Shown: one piece after another, positions 6,663 through 13,921 of the stretch
How positions within the stretch are numbered: position 1 is the first letter of the stretch
Layout: every line of letters begins with the position of its first letter
Assembly (NCBI GenBank): GCA_046714215.1
Contig: JBKKBM010000274.1
Coordinates: 1 to 17,226, forward strand
DNA length: 17,226 nucleotides
Direction: 5' to 3'
Source of the DNA: DATLCI01 sp046714215
GTDB taxonomy: Bacteria; Acidobacteriota; Terriglobia; Terriglobales; Acidobacteriaceae
Notes under the pieces: generated by a model
What the model saw: the letters and a program-made list of their open reading frames with translations, nothing else
What the model was told of the DNA's origin: nothing
Database searches by the model: none
Translations under genes and position numbers: made by a program

Positions 6663-7850
6663 TCAATTTGCCATGACTTTGGTCACCTGGCTGCGGTTAC
6701 GGATCATCTCCCCAGCCAACTGACGGGCGACCTCGTCACAGTAGAGGACCTGCTGAATAGATTCCGGATGAGTGTCCGCAGTTTCATTCATTACCGCATT
6801 TATTGTGCTGGGAATGTCGGAAAAGCCGATTTTGCCGTCCAGAAATGCGGCCACGGCGACTTCATCGGCGGCGTTGAGGGCGATCGACTTGGCGCCGCCC
6901 GCTTCGGCGGCTTCATAGGCCAGACGCAGGCAAGGGAATTTGTCCAGGTCGGGAGCACGAAAATCGAGCTGCTTCAGGCTCAACACGTCAAAAGTCAGCT
7001 CTGACGGGATGCGGTCCGGATACGTCAGCGCGTAGAGCACCGGCAAACGCATATCGGTCACGGAAAGTTGAGCCAGGATGCTGCCATCCACAAACTCCAC
7101 CAGCGAGTGGATGGTCGACTGCGGATGCACGATGACTTTGACCTGAGCCGGGGGCAGGTTGAAGAGGCGGCAGGCCTCAATGACTTCGAACCCTTTGTTC
7201 ATGAGCGTGGCGGAGTCGATGGTGATGCGGCGTCCCATCTTCCAGGTCGGGTGATTCAAAGCCTGCGCCACGGTGATCGACGAAAAATCTTTCGCGGGTA
7301 GATCTAGAAACGGTCCGCCCGAGGCGGTGAGCCAGACCGTCTTGACCTCTTCCATGCGTCCGCCGCGCATACACTGGTGGACCGCGTTGTGCTCGCTGTC
7401 GATGGGAAGCAGCGGCTTGCCGTGCTTGCGCGCCTCGGCGGTGATGAGTTCCCCGGCCGCGACCAAGCATTCTTTGTTCGCCAGTCCCACACTCTTGCCC
7501 GCTTTCACCGCTTCGTAGGTAGCTTCGAGGCCGGCGACGCCAACGATCGCGCTGACCACGAAATCAACTTCGGGATGCGTAGCAACGCGCACCGTGCCAG
7601 CCGAGCCGTGCACGACTTCGATATTCTTCAGTCCCGCCTGTTCCAGCTTGGCTTGGAGCTCGGCAGCCTTCTCCGCGGTGGCGAGCGACATGACCTTCGG
7701 CTTCCAGCGCCGGCATTGTTCAAAGGCCGCGTCCAGATTATTTCCCGCTGCCATCGTGACCACCTGGAAGCGATCGGGATAACTCTCACAGATGCTGTGG
7801 GTAGAGGCGCCGATGGAGCCGGTGGAGCCGAGGATAGCGATGCGTTTCAT
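6663..7850 (-). CDS. dxr: 1-deoxy-D-xylulose 5-phosphate reductoisomerase
   Basis: Dxr makes 2-C-methyl-D-erythritol 4-phosphate from DXP with NADPH, the first committed MEP-pathway step. The 395-residue protein is full length. The NADPH loop GSTGSIG is at 8-14; LANKECLVAAG at 123-133 includes K126; the metal site D151 and E153 lies in PIDSEHNA; TASGGPF and HPTWKMG form the substrate region; and SATLMNKGFE supplies the third metal ligand. C128 takes a place that is often Ser. The start ATG 7850 puts the Rossmann strand at the very N-terminus, as usual. It lies 16 bp downstream of cdsA, so co-transcription is near certain. With ispG in the same block, two MEP-pathway enzymes are encoded here. 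Confidence 0.97.
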   Translation of the reverse strand: MKRIAILGSTGSIGASTHSICESYPDRFQVVTMAAGNNLDAAFEQCRRWKPKVMSLATAEKAAELQAKLEQAGLKNIEVVHGSAGTVRVATHPEVDFVVSAIVGVAGLEATYEAVKAGKSVGLANKECLVAAGELITAEARKHGKPLLPIDSEHNAVHQCMRGGRMEEVKTVWLTASGGPFLDLPAKDFSSITVAQALNHPTWKMGRRITIDSATLMNKGFEVIEACRLFNLPPAQVKVIVHPQSTIHSLVEFVDGSILAQLSVTDMRLPVLYALTYPDRIPSELTFDVLSLKQLDFRAPDLDKFPCLRLAYEAAEAGGAKSIALNAADEVAVAAFLDGKIGFSDIPSTINAVMNETADTHPESIQQVLYCDEVARQLAGEMIRNRSQVTKVMAN

Positions 7851-7866
7851 ACAGTGAATATGAGGG

Positions 7867-8778
7867 TCAGCGCGCTACGAAGTAGTGCCGGGTCACTTGG
7901 AATACTAGCATGCCGACGGGCGCGGCGAAGAGCAGCGCGTCTACCCGGTCGAGCATGCCGCCGTGTCCCGGAAGGATGTTGCCGGAGTCCTTTACATTGG
8001 CGCCGCGCTTGATCATAGATTCAACGAGGTCGCCCAATTGCGCCGCGATGTTGATGACCACCGCCAGCACCAGCGGCACCCAGAGAGGCGGGGTGTGAAG
8101 CGACGCGGAAGACCCCAGTACGGATTCACTGGGCAGTGTGCCGGAGCTCCGCAGCCACTGCTCGATGGTGCTGACATTGGCGCATAGCACCCAGGAAACG
8201 GTGGCGCTGCCGACGATGGAAGCGATGGTCCCCTCCCACGTCTTCTTCGGACTCACCCGCGGCGCGATCAGCCGCTTCCCAAAGTTCTTCCCGACGTAGT
8301 AAGCGAAGATGTCGCCCGACCAGACCATGGCAAAGAGCCAGATGAGAAAGAACCAGCCGCTGGGGAATGAACGAATCATGATGAGGCTGGCAAAAGGCAA
8401 GACCACATAGGGAACGACGAAGGCGGCAAGCGCAGAACTGACGACCGCGCTGCGAAAGTCGGCTAGCAGCATCTGCCGGGCCAGTAATCCCAGCGGATAC
8501 AGCAGCAAGATGACTGCGATGGCGGCGGTGGCGGATATGGCCGCGCGCTGGTCGTCGTTTCGCAGGGCAAAGGTGAGTAAGGCAAAGATGATGCCTGCTT
8601 GGGCCATTCCCAGGAGCACAGGGACGCCGGCGTCCAGGCTGCGGGCGATCTTGAGGTACTCATAGGACGCGATCAGCGCGAACAGCGCAACCACCGCGGC
8701 AAAGACCCATAATGGCGCCCGGAAGACGACCCCAAGTACCAAGGGAACAAGCACGAGCGCGGTCAGGATTCGTTTCAT
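7867..8778 (-). CDS. cdsA: Phosphatidate cytidylyltransferase (CDP-diacylglycerol synthase)
   Basis: CdsA makes CDP-diacylglycerol from phosphatidate and CTP, the branch point to all phospholipids, in the inner membrane. The 303-residue protein is mostly hydrophobic with about eight predicted helices. The C-terminal family signature is complete: QLGDLVESMIKRGANVKD followed by PGHGGMLDRVD, holding the metal- and CTP-binding Asp and Lys/Arg residues. The cytoplasmic SPKKTWEG motif is also present. The loop with SSGTLPSESVLGSSASLH before the signature is longer than in compact homologues. The start ATG 8778 gives a hydrophobic first helix (RILTALVLVPLVLG). It sits between uppS (68 bp upstream) and dxr (16 bp downstream). 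Confidence 0.96.
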   Translation of the reverse strand: MKRILTALVLVPLVLGVVFRAPLWVFAAVVALFALIASYEYLKIARSLDAGVPVLLGMAQAGIIFALLTFALRNDDQRAAISATAAIAVILLLYPLGLLARQMLLADFRSAVVSSALAAFVVPYVVLPFASLIMIRSFPSGWFFLIWLFAMVWSGDIFAYYVGKNFGKRLIAPRVSPKKTWEGTIASIVGSATVSWVLCANVSTIEQWLRSSGTLPSESVLGSSASLHTPPLWVPLVLAVVINIAAQLGDLVESMIKRGANVKDSGNILPGHGGMLDRVDALLFAAPVGMLVFQVTRHYFVAR

Positions 8779-8846
8779 CTTGGCTTCGATCTGGAATGCA
8801 AAGGATTGAGATTACACGCGGAAGGCGGGCCGAGGGAAGTGGCTAC

Positions 8847-9644
8847 TCAGGCCTTTTGGCTGAGCCCGCCAAAGCGGCGCTCGCGCCTTTGGAAGTCGGC
8901 GATGGCTTCCAGCAGATGTTTCCCACGGAAGTCAGGCCACAGCGTTTCGGTGACGTAGATCTCGGCGTAGGCGAGTTGCCAAAGGAGGAAGTTGCTGAGG
9001 CGCATCTCCCCGCTGGTGCGGATCACCAGGTCGGGATCGGGCTGCCGACAGGTGTAGAGGTGCTTGGCGATCATCGCTTCATCAATCTTTTCGCTGCGCA
9101 GGTGCTCCAGGCCACCATTCAGCGCGGCGGCGGAGACAATGGAGTTGAAGGCGTCGGCGATCTCGGTGCGCGCGCCGTAATTCAGGGCCAGGGTCAGCGT
9201 CATGCCCGTGTTCTTAGCGGTAGCGTCCTGCGCCCACTGCATTTTTTCCTGGACGTCCTCGGGCAGTTCATGGCAGCGGCCGATGTAGTCGAGCCGGATA
9301 TTGTTCTTATTGAGGGTGTCGACTTCCTTCTCGAGGTAAAGCTTGAGCAGGCGCATGAGGAAGGAGACTTCCGTCTTGGGGCGGCGCTTCCAGTTCTCCA
9401 CGGAGAAGGCGTAAAGGGTGAGCCAGGGAACGCCGATGCGGGCCGCGGTCTCCACCGTGGAGCGGACCGCCTCCACGCCGGAGCGATGGCCGGCCACGCG
9501 AGGCATATGGCGATGGCGCGCCCAGCGTCCGTTGCCGTCCATGATGACGGCGATGTGCCGGGGAAGATGCTTGGGGTCAATATGCGCGAGGACCTCCTGG
9601 TCCTTCTTCGTGAACCCCGCAAGCTTTCGCAATATTGTCCGCAA
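8847..9644 (-). CDS. uppS: Isoprenyl transferase (undecaprenyl diphosphate synthase)
   Basis: UppS extends farnesyl diphosphate with cis-isoprene units to the undecaprenyl carrier for peptidoglycan and O-antigen. The 265-residue protein shows the catalytic MDGNGRWA motif (D36), the GHRSG block, the YAFSVENWKR segment, and the C-terminal DLVIRTSGEMRLSNFLLW and AEIYVTETLWPDF stretches. No ATG precedes the catalytic motif. I chose TTG 9644 because AAGGAG (9651-9656 on the complement) lies exactly six bases upstream; a TTG at 9659 is in frame but would place that Shine-Dalgarno inside the gene. The N-terminal 30 residues are a longer, basic extension than in E. coli UppS. It is the first gene of the cluster within the window and divergent from the small exported-protein gene. 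Confidence 0.95.
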   Translation of the reverse strand: MRTILRKLAGFTKKDQEVLAHIDPKHLPRHIAVIMDGNGRWARHRHMPRVAGHRSGVEAVRSTVETAARIGVPWLTLYAFSVENWKRRPKTEVSFLMRLLKLYLEKEVDTLNKNNIRLDYIGRCHELPEDVQEKMQWAQDATAKNTGMTLTLALNYGARTEIADAFNSIVSAAALNGGLEHLRSEKIDEAMIAKHLYTCRQPDPDLVIRTSGEMRLSNFLLWQLAYAEIYVTETLWPDFRGKHLLEAIADFQRRERRFGGLSQKA

Positions 9645-9757
9645 CTGGCGCTCCTTCAAGCTTCTAAGCTACCACGCCCGGCGACCAGGATCAGGTCGGT
9701 TTAGCCATCTTAAAGCACTTGGCAATACAAAGCAAGCAGCTTCGGCGCGCCCGCCGA

Positions 9758-9766
9758 TGCTACAAT
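9758..9766 (+). promoter_or_regulatory. Candidate extended -10 promoter for the exported-protein/TonB receptor operon
   Basis: TGCTACAAT fits the extended -10 form TGnTATAAT with one mismatch in the hexamer. No good -35 is seen at 16-18 bp. Transcription would start near 9773, placing the hairpin at 9776-9793 at the extreme 5' end of the mRNA. Confidence 0.4.
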
Positions 9767-9775
9767 CGCGATAGA

Positions 9776-9793
9776 TTCGGGTTCATACCCGAA
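9776..9793 (+). promoter_or_regulatory. 5' leader hairpin in front of the exported-protein gene
   Basis: ttcgggt-tcat-acccgaa is a perfect seven-pair stem with a four-base loop, ending six bases before the ATG at 9800. Its 3' arm overlaps the only Shine-Dalgarno-like bases (GAAG, 9791-9794), so it could stabilise the mRNA end or limit initiation. Confidence 0.4.
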
Positions 9794-9799
9794 GCCCTG

Positions 9800-10099
9800 A
9801 TGCAAGGCCTTTTCCCCAACCGATGGCTGCGCCGCACAACCCTGTTGTGCCTAGTGTTATTGTGCGTGACCGGCCTGGCCCAAGCGCTCCATAGCCACTC
9901 CCAGGATCTGGTGCGGGGCGATGCGGACAAGACCCGTTGCACCATTTGCGTGGCGGGCCATTCGCCGCAACAGGCGGCGGCCAAAGTCGATATCCAACCC
10001 GCTGCGGCCCGCGAGTTTGCCCTGCAATCGCGCACCAGCCGCCGTCTGACCCACATCGCGGACGAAGCCAGCCGCATCCGTCCTCCTCCTTCTCGCTAA
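9800..10099 (+). CDS. Small exported protein with HxH and CxxC motifs (DUF2946-like)
   Basis: A 99-residue protein. Residues 9-30 are a basic-plus-hydrophobic export signal (NRWLRRTTLLCLVLLCVTGLAQA). The mature part begins with HSHSQ, then RCTICVAGHSP gives a CxxC motif with a nearby His, and it ends with a Pro-rich RPPPSR. The His/Cys arrangement suggests metal or redox binding. It resembles, by memory only, the short DUF2946-type proteins often encoded before TonB receptors; I could not test this. ATG 9800 is preferred because it starts the signal peptide, whereas the longer frame from 9719 adds unrelated residues. The Shine-Dalgarno is weak. The TonB receptor gene starts 63 bp downstream on the same strand, so the two probably form an operon. 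Confidence 0.7.
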   Translation: MQGLFPNRWLRRTTLLCLVLLCVTGLAQALHSHSQDLVRGDADKTRCTICVAGHSPQQAAAKVDIQPAAAREFALQSRTSRRLTHIADEASRIRPPPSR

Positions 10100-10108
10100 G
10101 ACTTGGGT

Positions 10109-10123
10109 CCCGCGCCGCGCGGG
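10109..10123 (+). repeat. GC-rich intercistronic hairpin before the TonB receptor gene
   Basis: CCCGCG (10109-10114) and CGCGGG (10118-10123) form a six-pair stem with a three-base loop, between the stop of the small exported protein and the receptor start. It lacks a T tract, so it is more likely an mRNA-processing or stability element than a terminator. Confidence 0.35.
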
Positions 10124-10162
10124 GCGTTCTCCAACTTCCACCAGTCAATGCGAGAGGAAATC

Positions 10163-12547
10163 ATGCGCAGTATTGGACGTTCTTGCTTCCTTTTTTTATG
10201 TCTGCCGTTGTTGTCCGCTGTTTTGTTCGCCCAGAGTGTAGGAACAGTTCAAGGAACCGTGACAGATCCCAGCGGCGCCGTGGTCGCGGGGGCCATCGTG
10301 AACCTGAGCAGCGCCATCTCCGGCTATAAGCAGACCACCACCACCAACGCCACCGGCTTTTACAAGTTCAATAGCGTTCCGTTCGTGCCATTCACGGTGC
10401 ACGCGGAAGCAAAAGGCTTCGCCCATGGCGACGCGACCGGAGAGCTGCGTTCCAATGTTCCCGTGAGCCTGAATCTGCAACTGGCGGTGCAGGCTTCCAC
10501 GCAGGAGGTCACGGTGTCGGAATCGGCACCGGTGCTGGAGACCAGTTCCGCTTCCACGCACCATGACCTGGACTACATGCAGTTGCAGAAGGCGCCCGTC
10601 GGAAGCGCCGGGCGCGGCGTGGAAGCATTGGTGCAGACCGTGCCGGGCGTAGTGCAGGATGACAACGGCCGCATGCACCCGCGGGGCTCGGAATCGCAGG
10701 TGCAATACGTGGTGGATGGCGTGCCCATTACTGACAATATTTCGTCCGCTTTCGGCAGCGCGCTCGATCCGCGCAACCTGCGCTCGGCGGAAGTGATCAC
10801 CGGTAGCGTGCCCGCGGAGTATGGCGGCAAGCTCGGCGCGGTCATCAACGTCAATACCAAGTCGGGCCTGGAGATGCCCTGGAACGGCAATTTCTCGCTC
10901 ACGGCCGGCTCCTTTGATAGCGGTGAGATCGGAGGCGAGGTCGGCGGACACACGGAAAAGGTCGGCATCTACATCAGCACCACGGGCAGCCGCTCGCGCC
11001 GCTACCTGGACCCCCCGGAGATCGAAAATTTCCGCAACTTGGGCGGCACCGCACGGTTCTTCTCAAAGTTCGACTGGAACCTGGGTCCCAAAGACACTTT
11101 TCGCCTGAATCTCTCGGTAAATGGATCGAACGCCCAACTTCCCAACCGGCTGGACCAACAACTTTTGGGCCAGCGCCAGAAGCAGGCGCTGCGCGATGAT
11201 TCCCAGTCCATGGGGTGGAGTCACATCTTCAACGAGCGCACGGTGACAGACATCGTGGCGTACCGGCGGTCGTCGACATCGCGCTTGCTCGACCCGTTGG
11301 TGACCGGAACGCCTTATTATGCGGAGCAAGCGCGCCGGCAGCGGACCGAAGGCGTGCGCGCCAGCATTAGCCATTCGCGGAAGAATCAAGATCTCAAGGC
11401 GGGTTTTCAAGTGGTGCGTACTCCGCTGCGTGAGCGCTTTGCCCTGGCTGCCACCGATCCGGCCATCCTGTTGGACCCGCTGAACCCGGCGTCGCAGTTC
11501 ACCATCGCGAACCCATTCCGCTTCAATCAGCGGCTGGATGGACTCGAGGCGTCACTCTTCGTGCAGGACCGGGTGACACTGTTCGACCGGCTTACGATCG
11601 ATGCCGGCGTGCGCTTCGATCACTACGACATAGTGGTGAACGACAGCGCGGTGAGCCCACGTATCGGCGTGGCTTATTACATCAAGCGTACTGGGACCGT
11701 ATTCCGCAGCGCATATAACCGCTTGTTCCAGACGCCACCTACGGAAAACCTGCTGCTGTCGTCGTCACCGGCGGGCGGCGTATTCTCTCTCCTGGCCTCA
11801 ACTTCAGTTCGGGCGCTTCTCCCCGAACGGCAGAATCTGTATGAATACGGCATCCAACAGCAGCTCGGAAAATACGTGCGCTTGGATATTTCGCGTTACA
11901 TCAAGAACATCGAGAATTTTTCTGACAAAGACCAATTCCTCGACACGCCCATCATCTTCCCTGTGGCCATTGCACGCGGCGATATCCGCGGACTCGAAGT
12001 GCGCTTGGATGTGATCCCCATCAATGGCTGGACGGCGTTCGTGAGCTATGCCAACTCGCGCGCTACCGGGACCACGCCGCTGGCCGGCGGCCTTTTCCTG
12101 GACGAAGCCAGCAGCGACCTGCTGGTGCCCGGGATCCAGTTTGCCGCCGACCATGACCAGCGCAATACGGGACAATTTGGCGTGACCTACACGCACAAAG
12201 TCGGCGCATGGTTCAACTTCTCCGGACGGCATGACAGTGGCGTGCCAGCGGAGGTGGATCCAGCGATCTTGCCTACACTCGATCCGCGCATTGCGGCGTC
12301 GCTCGACGCGGTGCGTAACCGGGTGAAGCCGCGCACATTGCTGGACTTCGCTACCGGCTACGAGTTGATGCGGGAGAAGCGCTTTCCCATCACCTTGCAG
12401 TTCAGCGTGCAGAACCTGACCAACGATTTCTACCTCTACAACTTCGAGAGCGTGTTCTCCGGAACCCACGTGGGCAGGCCGCGAGAGATCAGCGCGCGCA
12501 TCGTCTTCCACTTCAAAGGGAAGAGTGCGGCGGCCGGGGCGGATTAG
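10163..12547 (+). CDS. TonB-dependent outer-membrane receptor with carboxypeptidase-regulatory-like domain
   Basis: A 794-residue outer-membrane transporter. The signal peptide is residues 1-23 (cut at FA|QS). Residues 27-105 are a carboxypeptidase-regulatory-like beta domain (TVQGTVTDPSGAVVAGAIV; TTTNATGFYKFNSVP), as in Oar/SusC-type receptors. The plug domain (about 115-235) contains VVDGVPI at 183-189 and VPAEYGGKLGAVINVNTKSG. A beta-barrel of alternating aromatic strands fills the rest. It is shorter than the roughly 1000-residue Oar proteins. The last strand (ISARIVFHFKG) is followed by a short Ala-rich tail, so the terminal aromatic is not the last residue. ATG 10163 has AGAGGA at 10153-10158 upstream; earlier in-frame starts would bury the signal peptide. 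Its ligand is unknown. The linked HxH/CxxC protein makes a metal or metal-chelate substrate plausible but unproven. Confidence 0.92.
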   Translation: MRSIGRSCFLFLCLPLLSAVLFAQSVGTVQGTVTDPSGAVVAGAIVNLSSAISGYKQTTTTNATGFYKFNSVPFVPFTVHAEAKGFAHGDATGELRSNVPVSLNLQLAVQASTQEVTVSESAPVLETSSASTHHDLDYMQLQKAPVGSAGRGVEALVQTVPGVVQDDNGRMHPRGSESQVQYVVDGVPITDNISSAFGSALDPRNLRSAEVITGSVPAEYGGKLGAVINVNTKSGLEMPWNGNFSLTAGSFDSGEIGGEVGGHTEKVGIYISTTGSRSRRYLDPPEIENFRNLGGTARFFSKFDWNLGPKDTFRLNLSVNGSNAQLPNRLDQQLLGQRQKQALRDDSQSMGWSHIFNERTVTDIVAYRRSSTSRLLDPLVTGTPYYAEQARRQRTEGVRASISHSRKNQDLKAGFQVVRTPLRERFALAATDPAILLDPLNPASQFTIANPFRFNQRLDGLEASLFVQDRVTLFDRLTIDAGVRFDHYDIVVNDSAVSPRIGVAYYIKRTGTVFRSAYNRLFQTPPTENLLLSSSPAGGVFSLLASTSVRALLPERQNLYEYGIQQQLGKYVRLDISRYIKNIENFSDKDQFLDTPIIFPVAIARGDIRGLEVRLDVIPINGWTAFVSYANSRATGTTPLAGGLFLDEASSDLLVPGIQFAADHDQRNTGQFGVTYTHKVGAWFNFSGRHDSGVPAEVDPAILPTLDPRIAASLDAVRNRVKPRTLLDFATGYELMREKRFPITLQFSVQNLTNDFYLYNFESVFSGTHVGRPREISARIVFHFKGKSAAAGAD

Positions 12548-12569
12548 GTAGAGCCAACTCCAAAACTAA

Positions 12570-12599
12570 ACCGGGACCCTTGCGGGTCCCGGTCTTTTT
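12570..12599 (+). terminator. Strong Rho-independent terminator after the TonB receptor gene
   Basis: A ten-pair perfect stem (ACCGGGACCC at 12570-12579 with GGGTCCCGGT at 12584-12593), loop TTGC, then C and five T. It lies 22 bases after the stop. On the - strand it would be followed by TTAGTTTT and have a GCAA tetraloop, so it may also serve the convergent XRE gene. Confidence 0.9.
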
Positions 12600-12623
12600 G
12601 TTGGGGAGGGCGGCCTGACTTCT

Positions 12624-13160
12624 TTACGCGGTGCGTCGTGGACGGGTTGTGAGGTCGCGGATCTGGGTGAGGAAGGTGGAGCGCTGCATGGCATCAAGTT
12701 TGTTGATGAAGGGCAGCAGTTCCACGATAAACTCATCCGCCATCAGCTCCTGGATCTCAGCCTGACGGGTATCCGAAGTGGCGCAACGGAGCAGATCCGG
12801 CACACTGATCTCCAGGGCCGTGGCCAGGCGCTGCAAGGAAGAAAGAGTGGGCGTTGCCTTCTCATTCTCGATCTTGGAGACGTACGTCCGCGGCACCTGC
12901 ATGCGCAGCGCAAGCTGACGCTGGCTAAGTCCGGAACGCAGGCGCAACGAACGAATGGCCGTGGCAATCTGCAATCCGGAGCCATGGCTGCGAGCAGCCG
13001 GGGCATCAATAACGACGGCAATCTCCAGCTCCGGCTCTTCCGTGTCGAGCGAGAGGTGGCATTTTCTGCAAAGGTTATTGTTGGTCCGGAATTGGACGAG
13101 GTGACAGTGGTCGCACCTCAATACTTCCCGTGAATCTACGGGTGCTAAGGTGGTTGCCAT
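12624..13160 (-). CDS. XRE-family transcriptional regulator with N-terminal zinc ribbon
   Basis: A 178-residue predicted DNA-binding protein. Residues 16-34 hold two CxxC knuckles (C16, C19, C31, C34) forming a small zinc ribbon. A linker follows (40-62), then an XRE/Cro-type helix-turn-helix at about 64-120 with SGLSQRQLALRMQVPRTYVS as helices 2-3 and the usual KIENEKATPTLSSLQRLA continuation. The C-terminal 58 residues are helical and unrecognised. The start ATG 13160 is chosen because it places the zinc ribbon near the N-terminus; the frame is open to 13415, but that would run through the divergent promoter region and into the neighbouring gene. The Shine-Dalgarno is poor. It is divergent from the HD-domain gene, which it might regulate along with itself. 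Target and signal are unknown. Confidence 0.85.
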   Translation of the reverse strand: MATTLAPVDSREVLRCDHCHLVQFRTNNNLCRKCHLSLDTEEPELEIAVVIDAPAARSHGSGLQIATAIRSLRLRSGLSQRQLALRMQVPRTYVSKIENEKATPTLSSLQRLATALEISVPDLLRCATSDTRQAEIQELMADEFIVELLPFINKLDAMQRSTFLTQIRDLTTRPRRTA

Positions 13161-13242
13161 TCTAGGTTTAGGAGCCTGCCAGAGCGGGGCATTACTCCTG
13201 ACTGCTGACTGCGATAGTAACTTTGAGGTATAGATGCCGTAG

Positions 13243-13254
13243 TTGTCAATACAA
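13243..13254. promoter_or_regulatory. Candidate operator TTGT-N4-ACAA between XRE and HD genes
   Basis: ttgtcaatacaa is a short dyad with exact four-base arms in the 157-bp divergent region. On the - strand it contains TTGACA, a possible -35 for the XRE gene, though no well-spaced -10 follows. Its use as an operator is inference. Confidence 0.3.
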
Positions 13255-13270
13255 ATTTCGCTAGTATCCC

Positions 13271-13276
13271 TATAAT
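13271..13276 (+). promoter_or_regulatory. Candidate -10 box TATAAT for the HD-domain gene
   Basis: A consensus -10 hexamer lies 42 bases upstream of the HD gene start. The nearest -35-like hexamer (TTGTCA, 13243-13248) is 22 bp away, too far for ordinary sigma-70 spacing, so activation by a regulator or a weak promoter is possible. Confidence 0.4.
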
Positions 13277-13290
13277 TCATACGGGATAAC

Positions 13291-13312
13291 CGGAGAAAAC
13301 ACGGAGAAAACA
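13291..13312 (+). repeat. Tandem 11-bp direct repeat carrying duplicated GGAG
   Basis: cggagaaaaca occurs twice head to tail (13291-13301 and 13302-13312), five bases before the ATG of the HD gene. Each copy carries GGAG; the nearer GGAG is about 12 bases from the ATG, a long spacing. Confidence 0.6.
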
Positions 13313-13317
13313 GGTAC

Positions 13318-13908
13318 ATGAACGGAATCAACAGGGAAGCGGCGTGGGGGTTACTTTGTGAGTACACCCAGTCAGAGTCTTTGCGCAAACATATGCGCGC
13401 CGTAGAAGCCTGCATGCGGGCCTACGCGCGGAAGTATGGCGAGGATGAAGAGAAGTTCGCCATCACGGGGCTGCTGCACGATTTCGACTACGAAAAATAT
13501 CCCACCCCGGCGGAGCACCCGTTCGTCGGCAACAAGATCATGCAGGAGAAGGGATATCCGGAAGACATTTTGCGCGCCATCCTCTCGCACGCCGACTACA
13601 GCGGCGTGAACCGCGAGACGGTCATGGAGAAATGTCTCTATGCTTGCGACGAACTCTCCGGACTGATCACCGCCGCAGCGTTGGTGAAGCCGACGAAGGC
13701 AGTGGCGGATGTGGACGCGAAGTCCATCCGCAAAAAGATGAAGGACAAAGCCTTTGCGCGCAGCGTGAACCGCGACGACATCATCAATGGCGCCGCCGAC
13801 CTCGGCGTGGACCTCGACGAGCACATCACCTTTTGCATCGAGGCGATGAAAGGGATTGCGAAGGAGTTGGGGTTAGAAGGAACGGCAACCCAAACCCTTA
13901 ACTGCTAA
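13318..13908 (+). CDS. HD-domain phosphohydrolase family protein
   Basis: A 196-residue cytoplasmic protein of the HD superfamily of metal-dependent phosphohydrolases. H25 (LRKHM), H54-D55 in GLLHDFDYEKYP, H67 (AEHP) and H91 in AILSHADYSG form the expected metal-ligand series, and a D/E-rich helical half follows. This small HDIG-type family is widespread and often annotated only as hydrolase; its substrate (nucleotide, cyclic nucleotide or other phosphoester) is not known from sequence. ATG 13318 follows a tandem repeat with GGAG. It is divergent from the zinc-ribbon XRE regulator and converges on hutH with only 13 bp between the stops, where no terminator is seen. The last six residues (TQTLNC) come from a low-complexity taactgctaactg stretch and may be poorly conserved. 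Confidence 0.85.
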   Translation: MNGINREAAWGLLCEYTQSESLRKHMRAVEACMRAYARKYGEDEEKFAITGLLHDFDYEKYPTPAEHPFVGNKIMQEKGYPEDILRAILSHADYSGVNRETVMEKCLYACDELSGLITAAALVKPTKAVADVDAKSIRKKMKDKAFARSVNRDDIINGAADLGVDLDEHITFCIEAMKGIAKELGLEGTATQTLNC

Positions 13909-13921
13909 CTGTCCGGCGGGG

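Noticed and set aside
5774..6676. Long + strand open frame (300 codons) opposite rseP
   Set aside because: It is antisense to a complete, motif-verified rseP. The composition (rich in His, Asp, Gly, Arg) is typical of mirror frames in high-GC DNA, and no RBS or domain is seen.
7377..8012. + strand open frame (211 codons) opposite dxr and the 3' end of cdsA
   Set aside because: A codon-bias shadow of two confirmed genes, with no motif or initiation signal.
8712..9704. Long + strand open frame (330 codons) opposite uppS and the start of cdsA
   Set aside because: It overlaps two well-supported genes on the other strand, shows no recognisable domain and has no plausible RBS.
9776..9793. Sequence resembling a tRNA T-arm (gggttcataccc)
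   Set aside because: No acceptor, D or anticodon arms can be folded around it, and the loop is not the seven-base T loop. It is better read as a leader hairpin.
11804..12511. - strand open frame (235 codons) opposite the TonB receptor barrel
   Set aside because: Antisense to a clear outer-membrane receptor, with no recognisable family. The strong + strand terminator and the intact receptor frame explain the region.
13161..13415. N-terminal extension of the XRE regulator to 13415
   Set aside because: The extra residues are low in similarity to anything, cross the divergent promoter region and overlap the HD gene on the other strand. The ATG at 13160 places the zinc ribbon near the N-terminus.
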